Below, one piece after another: positions 34,366 through 45,019 of a stretch of DNA of 64,000 nucleotides. Position 1 is the stretch's first letter. Every line of letters starts with the position of its first letter. Source of the DNA: JBCCLJ01 sp039026915 (lineage in GTDB: Bacteria > Acidobacteriota > Thermoanaerobaculia > Multivoradales > Multivoraceae); contig JBCCLJ010000008.1 of assembly GCA_039026915.1 (NCBI GenBank), forward strand, positions 1 to 64,000, written 5' to 3'. A program made the position numbers and the translations under genes. The notes beneath the pieces were generated by a model that had not been told where the DNA came from, did no database searches, and saw nothing but the letters and a program-made list of their open reading frames with translations.

Positions 34366-35316
34366 TCAGGTGGCGGCCGCAGGTGCGGGCTTCGGGACCG
34401 GCGTGAGCCAGCCGTGAGTATCTTCGGCGCGCCCTTCGACGGTGTCGAAGAAGCGAGTCTGCAGGGCTTCGGTGATCGGGCCGCGCGAGCCGGCGCCGAC
34501 TGCGATGCGGTCGACGCTGCGCACCGGACTGACCTCGGCGGCGGTGCCGGTCATGAACATCTCGTCGCAGACGTAGAGCATGTCGCGGCTGATCGGCTGA
34601 AGGCTGACCGGGACGTCGAGGTCGCGCGCGATCTGCAGCACGCTGTCGCGCGTGATGCCACCGAGGATCGACGAGGCGAGGTGGTTCGTGATCAGCGTGC
34701 CGTCGAGCACGATGAAGATGTTCTCGCCGGCGCCTTCGCAGACCATGCCGTCCTGGTCGAGCATGATGCCCTCGGCGAAGCCGTTCTCACGCGCTTCGAT
34801 CGAAACGAAGGAGTTGGTGACGTACTGGCCGCCGATCTTGCCGAGCGGAGAGGCGGTCGACGGTGAGAAACGACGCCACGAGCTGATGGCGACGTCGACG
34901 CCCTGCTCGATTGCTTCGGCGCCCAGATACCGGCCCCACTCGACTGCGAAGAGGGCGAACTCGACCGGCGAGTCCATCGGGTTGAGACCGAGAGCGCCCG
35001 CGCCGCGGTAGAAGAAGGGCCGGATGTAGCAGGAGTCGAGGCCGTTGCGGGTGACCGCTTCGATGCACAGCTGTTCGAGCTCGTCCGTGCTGTAGTCGAG
35101 CGGCGTCATGCGCAGGATGCGCGCGCTGTCGACGAGGCGCTCGACGTGCTCGCGCAGGCGGAAAACGGAAGTGCCGTGGGGTGTCTCGTAGGCGCGAATG
35201 CCCTCGAAGGCGCAGGAGCCGTAGTGCAGCCCGTGAGCCGCTACGTGCACGGTCGCGCTGTCCCAGGGCTTCCATTCGCCGTTGAGAAAGATGGTTTCGG
35301 ACCGTTGAATCGACAT
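34366..35316 (-). CDS. ilvE: Branched-chain amino acid aminotransferase
   Basis: This 316-residue fold-type IV PLP enzyme has HGLHYGSCAFEGIRAYET, the PLP Lys in SPLGKIGGQYVTNSF-like context, and EGAGENIFIV and GITRDSVLQIA. It transaminates the three branched-chain 2-oxo acids. It is the first structural gene, 82 bp downstream of the attenuator, with AGGAG before the ATG. Confidence 0.96.
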   Translation of the reverse strand: MSIQRSETIFLNGEWKPWDSATVHVAAHGLHYGSCAFEGIRAYETPHGTSVFRLREHVERLVDSARILRMTPLDYSTDELEQLCIEAVTRNGLDSCYIRPFFYRGAGALGLNPMDSPVEFALFAVEWGRYLGAEAIEQGVDVAISSWRRFSPSTASPLGKIGGQYVTNSFVSIEARENGFAEGIMLDQDGMVCEGAGENIFIVLDGTLITNHLASSILGGITRDSVLQIARDLDVPVSLQPISRDMLYVCDEMFMTGTAAEVSPVRSVDRIAVGAGSRGPITEALQTRFFDTVEGRAEDTHGWLTPVPKPAPAAAT

Positions 35317-35392
35317 CGTTGTGGCTCCTGCGCGGGAGAGAGTGGGTCAGTGGCGAGAGTGCTTCGTGCTCGTGGGTTCTGTGCCCAGAATC

Positions 35393-35424
35393 ACGAAAGC
35401 CCCCAGGAAGACCTTCCTGGGGGC
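35393..35424 (-). terminator. Attenuator terminator of the ilv-leu operon
   Basis: Arms 35399-35410 and 35413-35424 (GCCCCCAGGAAG/CTTCCTGGGGGC) are perfectly complementary. On the minus strand the stem is followed by TTTCGTGATT, a modest U-tract. It lies between the leader ORF and ilvE, where only an attenuator makes sense. An alternative partner for its first arm, CCTTGGGGC (35472-35464), lies in the last codons of the leader ORF. Confidence 0.8.
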
Positions 35425-35456
35425 TCGGTAGCACTCTCGTCGTGGTGTTCGCTCGG

Positions 35457-35627
35457 CTACGTCGCCCCAAGGGCAGGGATGTTGCTAATAAGCCCAAGAA
35501 GGACGAGGACGAGAAGTACGACAGAAAAGACCGGAGCCACGAGGGCATCGGCAGAAGCGGCCACAGCCTTAGCGACCGGTCGGTAGGGCCGGCGATTCGA
35601 AGGGCGATTGTGGTCGTTGGACTGCAT
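35457..35627 (-). CDS. ilv-leu leader peptide, Val/Leu/Ile-rich
   Basis: This 56-codon ORF (ATG 35627, stop TAG 35457) begins with a polar, Arg-rich half and then carries VVLLVLVLLGLI, 11 of 12 residues being branched-chain, encoded at 35522-35487. The promoter's predicted start is about 14 nt upstream of the ATG, and GGAAAAG serves as the ribosome-binding site. The ORF is followed 33 nt later by the intrinsic terminator and then ilvE. This fits a leader peptide whose translation senses charged branched-chain tRNAs. Alternatively it could be a small one-helix membrane protein, since the run is long enough to span a membrane, but its position strongly favours attenuation. Confidence 0.8.
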   Translation of the reverse strand: MQSNDHNRPSNRRPYRPVAKAVAASADALVAPVFSVVLLVLVLLGLISNIPALGAT

Positions 35628-35647
35628 GGTCTTTTCCAAGGCCTGCG

Positions 35648-35676
35648 ACGCTAGCGAGCCGATTTGGCGAAGTCAA
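35648..35676 (-). promoter_or_regulatory. Promoter of the ilv-leu operon
   Basis: On the minus strand, TTGACT (35676-35671), a 17-bp spacer and TAGCGT (35653-35648) predict a transcription start near 35641, just ahead of the leader ORF. It closely resembles the lys-operon promoter at 49766 (TTGACT, 18 bp, TATCTT). Confidence 0.7.
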
Positions 35677-35852
35677 GCCGGATCAGGGACTTCGGTTGCT
35701 TCAGCCGGTTCGAAGCGAAGAAGGAACTTTGCCTCGAGTCACGCCCCAAGAGCGAAAAGCCCTGCTACCATACGACGCCTCTCAAGCACGAGTCTGTCCC
35801 GCGGCAGGCGCCCCTTTAAGGTCGCGATCCAGCGACATCAAGCGTTCCCCAT

Positions 35853-38777
35853 TTGAAGAATCCCTTCTCCAATCTCGAGTTTCACCGCAGTGGGATCGGG
35901 CTCCTTTCGGATCCGCACGAGCCGGACCCTGGCTCAGCCGTTCACCTCGAGAAGGTGGCCGGTTCACAGAGACCTCTGACGTTCTGTAGCTGCTCCGCAG
36001 GCAGGCGCGGACGCTGTCCCTGTCTGAAGGAGCTCGAGACTCAGATCAAAGAGTTTCGCGAGGTCTACGGCAAGCGCACCTGGGGCGAGATCTTCGGTGC
36101 GAGTCGTTGGCACCAGCTCGCGCAGCTTCTGGCCGACAGTCACTCTGTTCCCTACGCCGATCTTCGGGTGACCCAGGGCGAAGAGGGACTTCTACGTCTG
36201 TTCGCCGAGGAGCTCGAGGTTCTTCGCTACCTCGATCAGTCACCTTCGACGATCCGTTTCCTGGAGCGCATCGGCAAGGCGCCGGAGAACGCCTCGCTGC
36301 TGGATCGAGCGGCACTCATCGACCGGCTCAGCACGTTTCTTCGGAGTCCCGAAGAGCAGCATCTCAACAAGGCAGGAATGCAGACGAACCGGCAGTCCTT
36401 CGAGCAGAGTCTGCTCTGCCGTCTGGCCTATCACTGCTTCCGCGAGTTCGGCGACGAGGGGGAGTTCGGCCTGCAGATCGATCTGCGCAGCGGTGAGCCC
36501 TACCTTACCTTCTCGGCACCGGACCCTGCAGGCGAGATCGCTCTCGTGCTGCAACTGCAGGTGTCGCGCGAGAAGCTCGCCGAGCTCACCGAGTTTCTGG
36601 CAGGCGAGGGGGTTCGGGTCCCGAAGGCGCTTCCAGCGCAGAAGATCGAGGAGACGGGGCCTTCGACCGAGATCGTCGGTGCCGACCGCTACGGCGTCGA
36701 CCTGCTGGCGGCCAAGGGTGTCGAAGCGCTCACCGAAGACGAGGAGTACGCGGCCTTCCGCTACGGCGAGCTCGTGCTCGAGCCCCGTCTCGGCACCCTG
36801 ATCGGACCCGCGACGGCGGAGCCGGGCTATGACGAGCTCGATCTCCTCGATCTGACGCCTTCGATCGTCGACACGTTCGAGAGCGAGGCGCCGATTCTCG
36901 ACGGCTCCGCAGATCTCGTGCTCGACAATCCGATGAGCGATCTCGGCATCTACACCGAGTTCGACTACATCGAGCTCACGCCGGAGGACGACGAGTACGA
37001 CGATGACGTGGCCGGCGAGTCGGTCACGGTACGGTACGGCTTCGGCGACGAAGAGGTCGAACTGTCGGATCTGCTGCGCGCCAAGAAGTCGGGCCAGCCC
37101 TACTACCAGACCGACTCGGGCTGGATCGATCTCAACTCGCCGGCGCTCCGCAGCCTGGGGCGTTTGCTCAAGCGCGATGAACTCGCCGAGGCCCTCAAAG
37201 TGCCCGGCGGTCAAGCGGTGCGACTGTCCCCTGCGGAACTTCTCCGCCTGCGCGCGTCGAGTGCCAAGCCCATCCGCGTCGAGGGCCCGAGCGACCGCTC
37301 GGCCTTCCTGCAGCGTTTCCTCGATCTACGCCCGGCGGAGCCGCTCGTTCTCCCGACGGGGCTCAAGAGCAACCTGCGTCCCTACCAGAAGCTTGGACTC
37401 GAGTGGCTCAAGTTCCTCTTCGAGAACGGGCTGGCCGGCCTGCTCTGCGACGACATGGGCTTGGGCAAGACGCATCAGGCGATGGCGCTCATGGTCCTCG
37501 TGCGCGAGCAGTTCGGCGTCAAGGAGCCGATGCTCGTCGTCGCGCCGCGCACGGTGATCAGTCACTGGCGCAACAAGCTGCGCGAGCACGCGCCGGATCT
37601 CGAGGCCGTGCAGTACCACGGGCCGCAGCGCAACCTCGAGCGGGCGCTGGCGGACGGCGACACGATCCTCACGTCGTACGGGGTGCTGCGCAACGACACC
37701 AAGCGCTTCTCGGAGCTCAAGTGGGGGCTGGCGATCTTCGACGAGGTGCAACAGATCAAGAACCGGAACACGCAGGGCTACCAGGCGGCGGCGGCGCTCG
37801 ACGCGCGCATGAAGCTCGGCCTCACCGGTACGCCGATCGAGAACGCGTTGACCGAGCTCAAGAGCCTCTTCGATCTGATCCTGCCGGGCTACCTCGGCTC
37901 TGAGGAAGACTTCCGTGACCGCTACGGCTCGAACCTCGAGGCCGACGCGGAGTCTTGGCACTTTTCGGGCCTGCGCCGTCTGACCGCGCCGTTCGTGCTG
38001 CGCCGGATCAAGACGGCGGTGCTCGACGAGCTGCCCGAGAAGATCGAGGACGTGCGCACGTGCTCGCTGAGCCCCGAGCAGACCGACCTCTACCGCCAGG
38101 CGATCGCCACCCGCGGCGTCGCGCTGATGAAGAAGCTGAAGACGGAAGGCGAGGCGCTGCCCTACATCCACATCTTCGCGCTGCTGAACATGCTCAAGCA
38201 GATCTGCGACCACCCGGCCCTGGTGCTGGGCGCGCCCGAGGCCTACGAACGGCACGATTCCGGCAAATGGGACCTCTATGAGGAGCTGCTCGAAGAGAGC
38301 CTCGACTCGGGGCAGAAGGTCGTCGTCTTCAGCCAGTACCTCGGCATGATCGACATCATGGAGCGCCACCTCGGGCGGCTCGGCGTACCGAGCGTCACGC
38401 TCACCGGTGCCAGTCGCAACCGGGGTGATCTGGTCGATCGCTTCAACAACGACCCCGACTGCCGCGTCTTCCTCGGCAGCCTGAAGGCGGGCGGTACCGG
38501 CATCGACCTCGTCGGCGGCTCGGTCGTCATCCACTACGACCGCTGGTGGAACGCGGCGCGCGAGGATCAGGCGACGGACCGTCTGTACCGCATTGGTCAG
38601 AAGCGGGCGGTTCAGGTCTTCAAGCTGGTCACCGAAGACACGCTCGAGGAGCGCATCGCGGCGATCATCGATTCGAAGCGTCGTCTGATGAGCAGCATCG
38701 TTCAGGAGGACGATCCGAAGCTCAACAAGATCTTCTCGCGCGAAGAGCTGATCGATCTACTCAAGGAGCCGGGCTGA
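35853..38777 (+). CDS. SNF2-family helicase with N-terminal Cys motif
   Basis: This 974-residue protein has SNF2 helicase lobes in the C-terminal half: motif I DDMGLGKT (about 531-538), DEVQ-type motif II (about 628-632), LTGTPIEN, and motif VI DRLYRIGQKR (about 905). About 500 N-terminal residues are not helicase. Near the start is C-x-C-x7-C-x-C (Cys45, 47, 55, 57), like a SWIM zinc finger whose final His is Cys. A strongly acidic segment lies near 375-395. The start is TTG at 35853 with no Shine-Dalgarno sequence. Bacterial SNF2 proteins of this kind are thought to remodel RNA polymerase or DNA-protein complexes; the exact role is unknown. It diverges from the ilv operon. Confidence 0.88.
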   Translation: MKNPFSNLEFHRSGIGLLSDPHEPDPGSAVHLEKVAGSQRPLTFCSCSAGRRGRCPCLKELETQIKEFREVYGKRTWGEIFGASRWHQLAQLLADSHSVPYADLRVTQGEEGLLRLFAEELEVLRYLDQSPSTIRFLERIGKAPENASLLDRAALIDRLSTFLRSPEEQHLNKAGMQTNRQSFEQSLLCRLAYHCFREFGDEGEFGLQIDLRSGEPYLTFSAPDPAGEIALVLQLQVSREKLAELTEFLAGEGVRVPKALPAQKIEETGPSTEIVGADRYGVDLLAAKGVEALTEDEEYAAFRYGELVLEPRLGTLIGPATAEPGYDELDLLDLTPSIVDTFESEAPILDGSADLVLDNPMSDLGIYTEFDYIELTPEDDEYDDDVAGESVTVRYGFGDEEVELSDLLRAKKSGQPYYQTDSGWIDLNSPALRSLGRLLKRDELAEALKVPGGQAVRLSPAELLRLRASSAKPIRVEGPSDRSAFLQRFLDLRPAEPLVLPTGLKSNLRPYQKLGLEWLKFLFENGLAGLLCDDMGLGKTHQAMALMVLVREQFGVKEPMLVVAPRTVISHWRNKLREHAPDLEAVQYHGPQRNLERALADGDTILTSYGVLRNDTKRFSELKWGLAIFDEVQQIKNRNTQGYQAAAALDARMKLGLTGTPIENALTELKSLFDLILPGYLGSEEDFRDRYGSNLEADAESWHFSGLRRLTAPFVLRRIKTAVLDELPEKIEDVRTCSLSPEQTDLYRQAIATRGVALMKKLKTEGEALPYIHIFALLNMLKQICDHPALVLGAPEAYERHDSGKWDLYEELLEESLDSGQKVVVFSQYLGMIDIMERHLGRLGVPSVTLTGASRNRGDLVDRFNNDPDCRVFLGSLKAGGTGIDLVGGSVVIHYDRWWNAAREDQATDRLYRIGQKRAVQVFKLVTEDTLEERIAAIIDSKRRLMSSIVQEDDPKLNKIFSREELIDLLKEPG

Positions 38778-38797
38778 GCCCGCCAGCGGGGGGAGCG

Positions 38798-39241
38798 ATG
38801 AGTGACGTCACCGGAACTGGCGAAGTCATCGTCTGGCGTCTCCACTGCGCGTCGCCCCCCGAGCGCGTCTACGAAGCGCTGACCACCGACGCAGGGCGGT
38901 CGCAGTTCTGGGCCGAGTCGACCCGGCGCGAGGGCGACGAGCTCTGGTTCACCTTCATTCACGGCGAGGTCGGACCGTGCCCGGTCGTCGAAGAGACGTC
39001 ACCGTCGCGCTTTGCTCTCGTCTACTTCGGCCACGACGTGAGCTTCACTCTCGAGCCCGACGGCTCCGGTGGGACCGACCTCGAACTCCGTACCTCGGGT
39101 TTCACGGAGGAAGATCGCGACGACGTGCTCGCGGGCTGGCTCAACGTGCTCTTTCCCCTGAAGGGCTACGTCGACTTCGGCATCGACCTGCGCAACCACG
39201 ACCCCGAGCGCAGTTGGAAGCAGAAGTATGTCGACCAGTAG
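38798..39241 (+). CDS. SRPBCC (START-like) family protein
   Basis: This 147-residue protein has an AHSA1/polyketide-cyclase-like fold: an N-terminal strand, then SPPERVYEALTTDAGRSQFW, a VEETSPSRFALVYFG strand and a C-terminal helix LAGWLNVLFPLKGYVDFG. The family binds hydrophobic ligands or chaperones. The ATG at 38798 is preceded by a GGGGGGAG run; the gene is 20 bp after the SNF2 stop and probably co-transcribed. It is convergent with the VOC gene. The ligand is unknown. Confidence 0.8.
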   Translation: MSDVTGTGEVIVWRLHCASPPERVYEALTTDAGRSQFWAESTRREGDELWFTFIHGEVGPCPVVEETSPSRFALVYFGHDVSFTLEPDGSGGTDLELRTSGFTEEDRDDVLAGWLNVLFPLKGYVDFGIDLRNHDPERSWKQKYVDQ

Positions 39242-39257
39242 GCCGCAGAAGGGGAGC

Positions 39258-39770
39258 TCAGTCGGAGTCCGCAGGAAGCTGTGCCCAGCGCGCCAAGTCG
39301 ACCTCGATCAGCTCGATCGCGGTTCCGTCGGGGTCGAGGCAGACGGCGACGCGGGCGAGACGCTGCGGGTCGCTCTGCGGTTCGCTGAGGAGCTCGACTC
39401 CAGCGGCGCGCAGACGGGCGACGTCGGCGTCGAGGTCGCGCGAGCCGAGGCAGAGACGCACGAGGCCCGTGTCCTGGCTGGTGAGCGGTTGCCGCTCACC
39501 GGGCGGGTCGAGCTCGATCAGGTCGAGCTTCGGCAGGCCATCGTCAAGCTGGAGGATGCAGGCCTTCCCTCGCGTCTCTGCGGACACTCCCAGAGCTCGC
39601 GTCATCGAAGCAGGTAAGGGGCGGAGCTCCTGGCGCACGAGGCCGAGATAAGGGATTCCGGAGCGGAAGATCTCGAAGCCGAGCGTTTCGTAGAAGGAGA
39701 TCGAGCGTTCGAGATCGCTCACGTTGACGTTGAGGTGACCCCAGATCAGGGGCGGTGTCTCGATGGGCAT
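39258..39770 (-). CDS. VOC-family (glyoxalase/dioxygenase-like) protein
   Basis: This 170-residue protein has two beta-alpha-beta-beta-beta modules: HLNVNVSDLERSISFYETLGFEIFR at the start and LVRLCLGSRDLDADVARLRAAGVELL then VCLDPDGTAIELIEV. His13 in GHLNV and the Glu in AIELIE are at the usual metal-ligand positions. Start: ATG 39770 with GGAGG at about 9 nt; an alternative ATG at 39818 also has AGGAG. The substrate is not evident. Confidence 0.82.
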   Translation of the reverse strand: MPIETPPLIWGHLNVNVSDLERSISFYETLGFEIFRSGIPYLGLVRQELRPLPASMTRALGVSAETRGKACILQLDDGLPKLDLIELDPPGERQPLTSQDTGLVRLCLGSRDLDADVARLRAAGVELLSEPQSDPQRLARVAVCLDPDGTAIELIEVDLARWAQLPADSD

Positions 39771-39906
39771 GGGGGAGTGCCTCCGACGGCTGAGGGACGG
39801 GATGGTTTCTACCGACATCTTCTCCTGTTCGCGGGGCGCCGTGGTTCCTCGAGCCGAGTCGTCCCGGCCTTCCGCGGTAGGGTCGCGGCCGAAGGTGGGA
39901 TTCACA

Positions 39907-40779
39907 ATGAGCGACTCGTTTTCTTTCGAGAACACGCACCTGCGTTTGATCCGGCGCTTGGCCGTCACCTGGGACACCGCGGAGGTCGGCGCGCCGGTGA
40001 TCGAGCCTGCGGCTCCCTACGGCTCGGACGAACCGCTCCGCGATCTGGCCGCCCTCGTGCTGGACGTCGAGATCGAGCCTGGCGACGACGCGCTCGCGCA
40101 TCTCAGCGAAGAGCAGATCGAGGCCTGTTGGCAGGCCCATGCACAGCTCGAGCACGCGCTGCCGGTCTTTGTGGCGGCCGCCGAGCTGCCGCCAGGCATC
40201 TACTCCGTGACCGACCGCGCAGCGCATCTGGACTCGACCGGCCAGCTCTCGATGGGCACGGTCGATGCGCTGGCGAGCGAGGACGAAGACGACGACAAGC
40301 CGATCTCGTCGAATCGCCTCTTCGGCACGTTCCAGCTCTTTCGCATGCTCTGGCGGGCCCGAAGAGAGGCGATCGATGCCGCACTGTCCGGTCCGCCGCA
40401 GCGTGCCTTCAGTTTCGGCGAGCAGCATCGCGTACTGCTGCGTGAGCTCGACTGGCGCTGGCAGGAGAACAGCGACACACCAACGGTGCTCGTTCCCGGG
40501 AAGGCGGGGGACTACCTGCGCGAGAGGCTCGAAGAAGAGACGCTCTTTCCGGCCCCGGCCTGTGACGCCAAGCGGCCCTACGGAACCTCGAACGTCGAAG
40601 GAGACGTCCGACGGTTACTCGAGGAGGCCGGTCTCGGCGCTCCGGCCGAGGACGAAGTCTACCCCCTGCACGCCGAGACGCAGGCCGCGTTTCAGTGCCT
40701 CTTCGAGCACGGCATGATGGAGCCTGGCCGCTACGAGCGGCAGGACGACGGATGGACCTGGCAGCGGTCCGACGGATGA
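39907..40779 (+). CDS. Hypothetical protein, acidic
   Basis: This 290-residue soluble protein is acidic, with no signal peptide or membrane segment. The start is ATG at 39907, preceded by AAGGTGGG. Visible features are an ED-rich stretch near residue 120 (ASEDEDDDK), aromatic-rich segments (LFGTFQLFRMLWRARREAI, LRELDWRWQEN) and two possible internal helices. I do not recognise a family. It diverges from the VOC gene and is convergent with gcvP. Confidence 0.6.
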   Translation: MSDSFSFENTHLRLIRRLAVTWDTAEVGAPVIEPAAPYGSDEPLRDLAALVLDVEIEPGDDALAHLSEEQIEACWQAHAQLEHALPVFVAAAELPPGIYSVTDRAAHLDSTGQLSMGTVDALASEDEDDDKPISSNRLFGTFQLFRMLWRARREAIDAALSGPPQRAFSFGEQHRVLLRELDWRWQENSDTPTVLVPGKAGDYLRERLEEETLFPAPACDAKRPYGTSNVEGDVRRLLEEAGLGAPAEDEVYPLHAETQAAFQCLFEHGMMEPGRYERQDDGWTWQRSDG

Positions 40780-40831
40780 CCTTCGGCGTTGAGGACCGGC
40801 GGCACTCGCCAGCGGCCCGCCGCTGTCGGGT

Positions 40832-43723
<2,892 letters not shown>

Positions 43724-43836
43724 GGGGGCTCTCGAAGGAAAGTGAAGGAACGGACGGGCGGCTGGAGAGGCTGCGGGTCGAGGCGGGGTCGTCGAAAGTG
43801 GCTTCGTCTCGCCAGGGTAAGTGGTTTCGGAAGCCT

Positions 43837-44775
43837 TCAGGCCATCTCGGAAAGTGCGAGGTACGCGTTGTAGCCGAGGTATCCGGCCAGGAGCAAGGCT
43901 CCCTCCCATCGGTTGACGCGACGATCGCCGACGAACCCGACCATCAGCGCGAAGGCGAAGACGATCATCACGCCAACGTCGATCCCGCTGGCGCCCAGGC
44001 TCACCGCGATCGGTTGAATCGACGCGACCGACGGCAGGATGAGCAACAGGTTGAAGATGTTCGAGCCGATGATGTTGCCGAGCACCAGGCCGCTCTGGCG
44101 CTTTGCCGCGGCGACCAGGCAGCCGGCGAGCTCCGGCACGCTGGTGCCGAACGCCGTCAGGGTCAGGCCGATGACGCGCTCGCTCACGCCCAGCGCCCGG
44201 GCGAGCTCCGTGGCCGCCTCGACCATCAGTGTCGCTCCACCGATGAGCAACGCGAGTCCTGCAACCGCGCCGAGGAGCGGCTTGAGCAGGCCGCCCTTCT
44301 CTTCGTCGCCGTCTTCCTCCTCATCGATCATCTGACCTGAGCGCAGGAGCACCGCCAGGAAGCTGACGAAGAGAAAGGCGTAGATGAGTGCCGGGAGTCG
44401 GCCGATTTCACCGGTCGCGACGAAGAGAAAGAGAAGGATGCTGATCCCGATCATGAAGGGGATTTCTCGCCGCTGCAGCTGCGAGTCGATCGCCAGGGGC
44501 GTGAAGAGCGTCGTGAGGCCGAGGATCAGGCCGATGTTGGCGATGTTCGAGCCGACGACGTTGCCGAAGGCCAGGGCCCCCTGATCGTTGAGTGCTGCGG
44601 TGACACCCACAGCGAGCTCGGGAGCCGAGGTGCCGAACGCGACGACGGTCAGCCCGATGACCACGGGCGACACACGCATCGCCTTGGCCAGCTCGGTCGA
44701 GTAGCGCACGAGCATCTCACCCCCTACGTAGAGCAGGGCGACGCCGAGCATGATGAGCGCTAGATTGAGGAGCAT
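43837..44775 (-). CDS. Calcium/sodium antiporter (CaCA family, YrbG-like)
   Basis: This 312-residue inner-membrane protein has ten predicted helices in two inverted halves, each with the alpha-repeat signature: VVAFGTSAPELAVGVTAAL with GNVVGSNIANIGLILG in the first half, and LTAFGTSVPELAGCLVAA with GNIIGSNIFNLLLILPS in the second. An acidic loop (IDEEEDGDEEKGG) separates them. It exchanges Ca2+ or another cation for Na+/H+. It is upstream of gcvP with a 113-bp gap; co-transcription is uncertain. Confidence 0.93.
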   Translation of the reverse strand: MLLNLALIMLGVALLYVGGEMLVRYSTELAKAMRVSPVVIGLTVVAFGTSAPELAVGVTAALNDQGALAFGNVVGSNIANIGLILGLTTLFTPLAIDSQLQRREIPFMIGISILLFLFVATGEIGRLPALIYAFLFVSFLAVLLRSGQMIDEEEDGDEEKGGLLKPLLGAVAGLALLIGGATLMVEAATELARALGVSERVIGLTLTAFGTSVPELAGCLVAAAKRQSGLVLGNIIGSNIFNLLLILPSVASIQPIAVSLGASGIDVGVMIVFAFALMVGFVGDRRVNRWEGALLLAGYLGYNAYLALSEMA

Positions 44776-45007
44776 CGTTGCGGCGTGAGAGCTCTGGACA
44801 GGGCGTTTGGGTGCACCTGGAAAAGGCCGCGAGGTGCGGCGACGGTACCGGTCTCAGGTGCAGAGGAGAATCGCGGAAGGCAGCTGTAGAGCACGATATG
44901 GCGGCCCCCGAGCGAGGTCAACAAGGCGGCCACGGTGACGCTTTCCGCGGGCTCGAGCGCCCGGGTTGCGGTGCCCACGTTTGGCTTCCAGAGCCCGGTG
45001 TTGCTCC

Positions 45008-45013
45008 TATACT
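45008..45013 (+). promoter_or_regulatory. Candidate -10 element of a leaderless transcript
   Basis: TATACT ends 6 bp before the ATG at 45020, so transcription would start at or next to the start codon. No Shine-Dalgarno sequence precedes this gene, which fits a leaderless mRNA. The best -35 (TTGGCT, 44981-44986) is 21 bp away, longer than ideal. Confidence 0.4.
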
Positions 45014-45019
45014 TCGCCG

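Noticed and set aside
43724..43836. Possible glycine riboswitch before gcvP
   Set aside because: The region lacks the conserved glycine-aptamer core segments and the tandem arrangement.
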